Of a DNA stretch of 7,996 nt, positions 6,765 to 7,996 are shown piece by piece. The notes beneath the pieces are model-generated. The model saw only the letters and a list, made by a program, of their open reading frames with translations, did not search any database and had not been told where the DNA came from. Source of the stretch: an uncultured Caryophanales bacterium (GTDB lineage: Bacteria > Bacillota_I > Bacilli_A > RF39 > UBA660); the NCBI GenBank assembly GCA_947065955.1, contig CAMSXY010000049.1, positions 1 through 7,996 on the forward strand. The letters are read 5' to 3'. Every line of letters starts with the position of its first letter. Positions within the stretch are counted from its first letter, which is position 1. The translations under genes and the position numbers were made by a program.

Positions 6765-7172
6765 ATGGCATATATAAAGTACAAAGAATTAACGCAATAT
6801 TTTAATTTTTATAAAGAACTCAATTTAGATTTATTACCAACCTATGTTACAGATTATTTTGAAGAAGGGGAAGTACCCTATATAGCTTATGGAACAACAC
6901 GCGATAAATTTGTTTTAACAGATCGAAAAATTATTTTATTTGATGTTAGAGGAATTACAGGAAAATGTAAAAGAATTCACTTTTTCCCATTTATTTCAAT
7001 TTCATCCACAGCCCTTGAATTTAAACCAAATCAAGTTGCTATTTTGCTTTCTATGGATAGTGGATATCAACTACGTTTAAATTTTGTAAAAATGCTTGCA
7101 GAAGATAAAACAAAAATTAGATCCATTTATATGCATTTGATTCATTGTATCAGTGAAAAAAATGACATTTGA
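6765..7172 (+). CDS. Bacterial PH-like domain protein (YokE-like)
   Basis: A 135-residue soluble protein with one bacterial pleckstrin-homology-like domain. The signature region runs from about 46 to 81: RDKFVLTDRKIILFD, then GITGKCKRIHFFPFISISS. This matches the pattern 'xTxxRLIxxDxxGxTGKKxxxxxxPYxxI' that I associate with the bPH/YokE-like family (Pfam PF08000 type). A helix at 108-128 would cap the barrel. Family members are small cytosolic proteins of mostly unknown role. Here the gene sits 7 nt after lepB, with a GGGA Shine-Dalgarno that overlaps the lepB stop region, so the two are likely one transcript. Its own stop (TGA 7170-7172) lies inside the -35 box of the next promoter. There is no signal peptide or membrane segment. 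Confidence 0.8.
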   Translation: MAYIKYKELTQYFNFYKELNLDLLPTYVTDYFEEGEVPYIAYGTTRDKFVLTDRKIILFDVRGITGKCKRIHFFPFISISSTALEFKPNQVAILLSMDSGYQLRLNFVKMLAEDKTKIRSIYMHLIHCISEKNDI

Positions 7173-7197
7173 CAAATTAAAAACAATATGATATATT
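7169..7197 (+). promoter_or_regulatory. Strong promoter for the surface-protein gene
   Basis: A perfect -35 TTGACA (7169-7174) lies 17 bp upstream of TATATT (7192-7197), and a TGA just before the -10 adds an extended element. It is the best promoter match in the window. The -35 overlaps the stop codon of the PH-domain gene, and no terminator separates them, so read-through from lepB is also possible. Confidence 0.85.
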
Positions 7198-7230
7198 AAG
7201 TCATAAATATTAAAGAAGAGGGGAATTTGT

Positions 7231-7950
7231 ATGACGGATAAAAGAGTAATTTTGGGTATTATAATCTTTATTATTTTTGGATTATTTATTTATTCTTTTG
7301 CAGCAACGCCAAATAATAGAGATTTAGATGGACAAAAAACCCAAAGTCCAAACAATCCTAGTGGAGAGGATAAGCCAATAGATAAGGATCCAATTGGGGA
7401 AGATCCAGATGGAGATGAAGAAGATCCAGATGATAAAGAACCAGGAGAAGAAGATCCAGATGGAGATGAAGAAGATCCAGACGGAGATAACAATTCAGGA
7501 AATGAAGGATCGACAACAAAACCAAGTAACCCAGGAAATTCGGGTTCAACAACAAAACCAAGTAATCCAGGAAATTCGGGTTCAACAACAAAACCAAGTA
7601 ATCCAGGAAATTCAGGGAATACGGGAGATAATAATAAACCAGATGTTCCAGATATTCCAGATGTTCCAGAAGTTCCAGATGAACCAGATGTACCAAGACC
7701 AACTGTCCCAACATTTGGTGTTGATCCAAAAGAACCAGCTAATATACATGTATCTGTAAGTGGAAATCAAATTACTTATCAAGGTGAAATGGATAAAAAA
7801 GAAATTTTAACTTTAGAAAATGGAAAAAGATTATTTAATTATATCTTTATCAAAATTGAATCACCAGATGCCTTAACGCAGGAAGAATTTGATAATATAA
7901 AAATTCTTTATAACGGTAAAGAAGTTTCTAAAAATGAAATCAATATGGAT
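7231..7950 (+). CDS. Secreted/anchored repeat-rich surface protein, 3' truncated
   Basis: The frame stays open for 240 codons from the ATG at 7231 to the adapter junction, with no stop seen. AGAGGGG lies 7 nt upstream. MTDKR is followed by a hydrophobic stretch (about 6-23) and SFAA, so either cleavage after Ala24 or retention as an anchor is possible. Residues about 46-87 are extremely acidic (GEDPDGDEEDPD-like). Residues 93-128 are three copies of GSTTKPSNPGNS, and 137-160 alternate Pro and Asp (VPDIPDVPEVP). From about 161 on it becomes a normal, probably beta-rich domain (HVSVSGNQITYQGEM) that I do not recognise. An unfolded acidic and Pro/Ser/Thr stalk lifting a folded domain off the cell is typical of Gram-positive surface proteins; a sortase motif or other anchor would be in the missing C-terminus. 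Codons for Pro are almost all CCA. A long antisense frame here is only a shadow of the repeats. Confidence 0.88.
7399..7482 (+). repeat. Two 33-bp acidic direct repeats
   Basis: Copies at 7399-7431 and 7450-7482 are 32/33 identical and encode EDPDGDEEDPD. Their starts are 51 bp apart, the space between being filled by a related DKEPGE stretch. They make up most of the acidic part of the surface protein. Confidence 0.9.
7507..7614 (+). repeat. Three tandem 36-bp repeats
   Basis: Units at 7507-7542, 7543-7578 and 7579-7614 each encode GSTTKPSNPGNS. Units 1 and 2 differ at three bases, and units 2 and 3 at one. Every difference is a silent third-position change (GGA/GGT, TCG/TCA, AAC/AAT). A decayed fourth start (GGGAATACG) follows at 7615. 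Confidence 0.95.
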
Positions 7951-7996
7951 AGATCGGAAGAGCACACGTCTGAACTCCAGTCACCCAAGTCTATCT
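7951..7996 (+). other. Illumina adapter with index (artefact)
   Basis: 7951-7984 is the TruSeq adapter beginning AGATCGGAAGAGCACACG. 7985-7992 (CCAAGTCT) is the 8-base index and 7993-7996 starts the constant ATCTCGTATG segment. The whole block is the reverse complement of 1-45 plus one base, so the apparent terminal inverted repeat is not biological. Any reading frame that continues past 7950 is false. Confidence 0.98.

Noticed and set aside
7507..7614. Possible CRISPR array from regularly spaced repeats
   Set aside because: The units are contiguous with no spacers, are in frame, and differ only at silent codon positions: a coding repeat.
7290..7729. Two antisense open frames (67 and 123 codons)
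   Set aside because: They are Ser/Pro/Gly- and Leu/His-rich mirror readings of the acidic and Pro repeats, with no start signals.
7394..7759. Second + strand frame through the repeats
   Set aside because: Its Gln/Met/Lys-rich peptide is the shifted reading of the repeat array; the frame from 7231 has signal peptide, promoter and Shine-Dalgarno.

Overview
This is an AT-rich window (roughly 30% GC by eye). All ten genes lie on the + strand. Strong GGAGG-type ribosome binding sites, sigma-70/A-type promoters with 17-bp spacers, a short Gram-positive-style signal peptidase I and a YokE-like bacterial PH-domain protein suggest a low-GC Bacillota (Firmicutes), perhaps a gut anaerobe from a short-read assembly. 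The genus cannot be fixed from sequence alone, and another low-GC phylum such as Fusobacteria is not excluded. Both ends are Illumina adapter with the same 8-base index, in inverted orientation, so the biological sequence runs only from about 46 to 7950. Both terminal genes are cut there.

46-2774 is a metal-export operon. It holds the C-terminal end of a Zn/Cd-type P1B-2 ATPase, a 69-aa CopZ-like copper chaperone 1 nt downstream, and a complete 736-aa Cu+ ATPase (CopA) whose start overlaps the chaperone stop (ATGA). The chaperone would bind cytosolic Cu(I) and CopA would expel it; the truncated pump would handle divalent soft metals. 2965-3618 is a stand-alone gene for a divergent uracil-DNA-glycosylase-superfamily protein. 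3804-4472 is an unrecognised 222-aa cytosolic protein behind a strong extended -10 promoter and a near-ideal Shine-Dalgarno.

4554-7950 is an envelope-related block. A two-gene operon encodes a membrane-anchored thioredoxin-fold protein (CPWC) and a polytopic membrane protein, and is closed by a hairpin with a T-run at 6143-6166. A second unit encodes signal peptidase I and a PH-like domain protein. Its end overlaps the -35 box of a consensus-like promoter driving the last gene, a secreted or membrane-anchored protein with an acidic Asp/Glu/Pro stalk, three 12-residue Ser/Thr/Pro/Asn repeats and a Pro-Asp stretch, truncated by the contig end.

No RNA gene, CRISPR array, insertion sequence or phage gene was seen. 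No gap between genes exceeds 200 bases. Nothing here proves a new system. The best candidates for unfamiliar biology are the orphan at 3804-4472, the thioredoxin/membrane-protein pair, and the repeat-rich surface protein next to the signal peptidase and PH protein.
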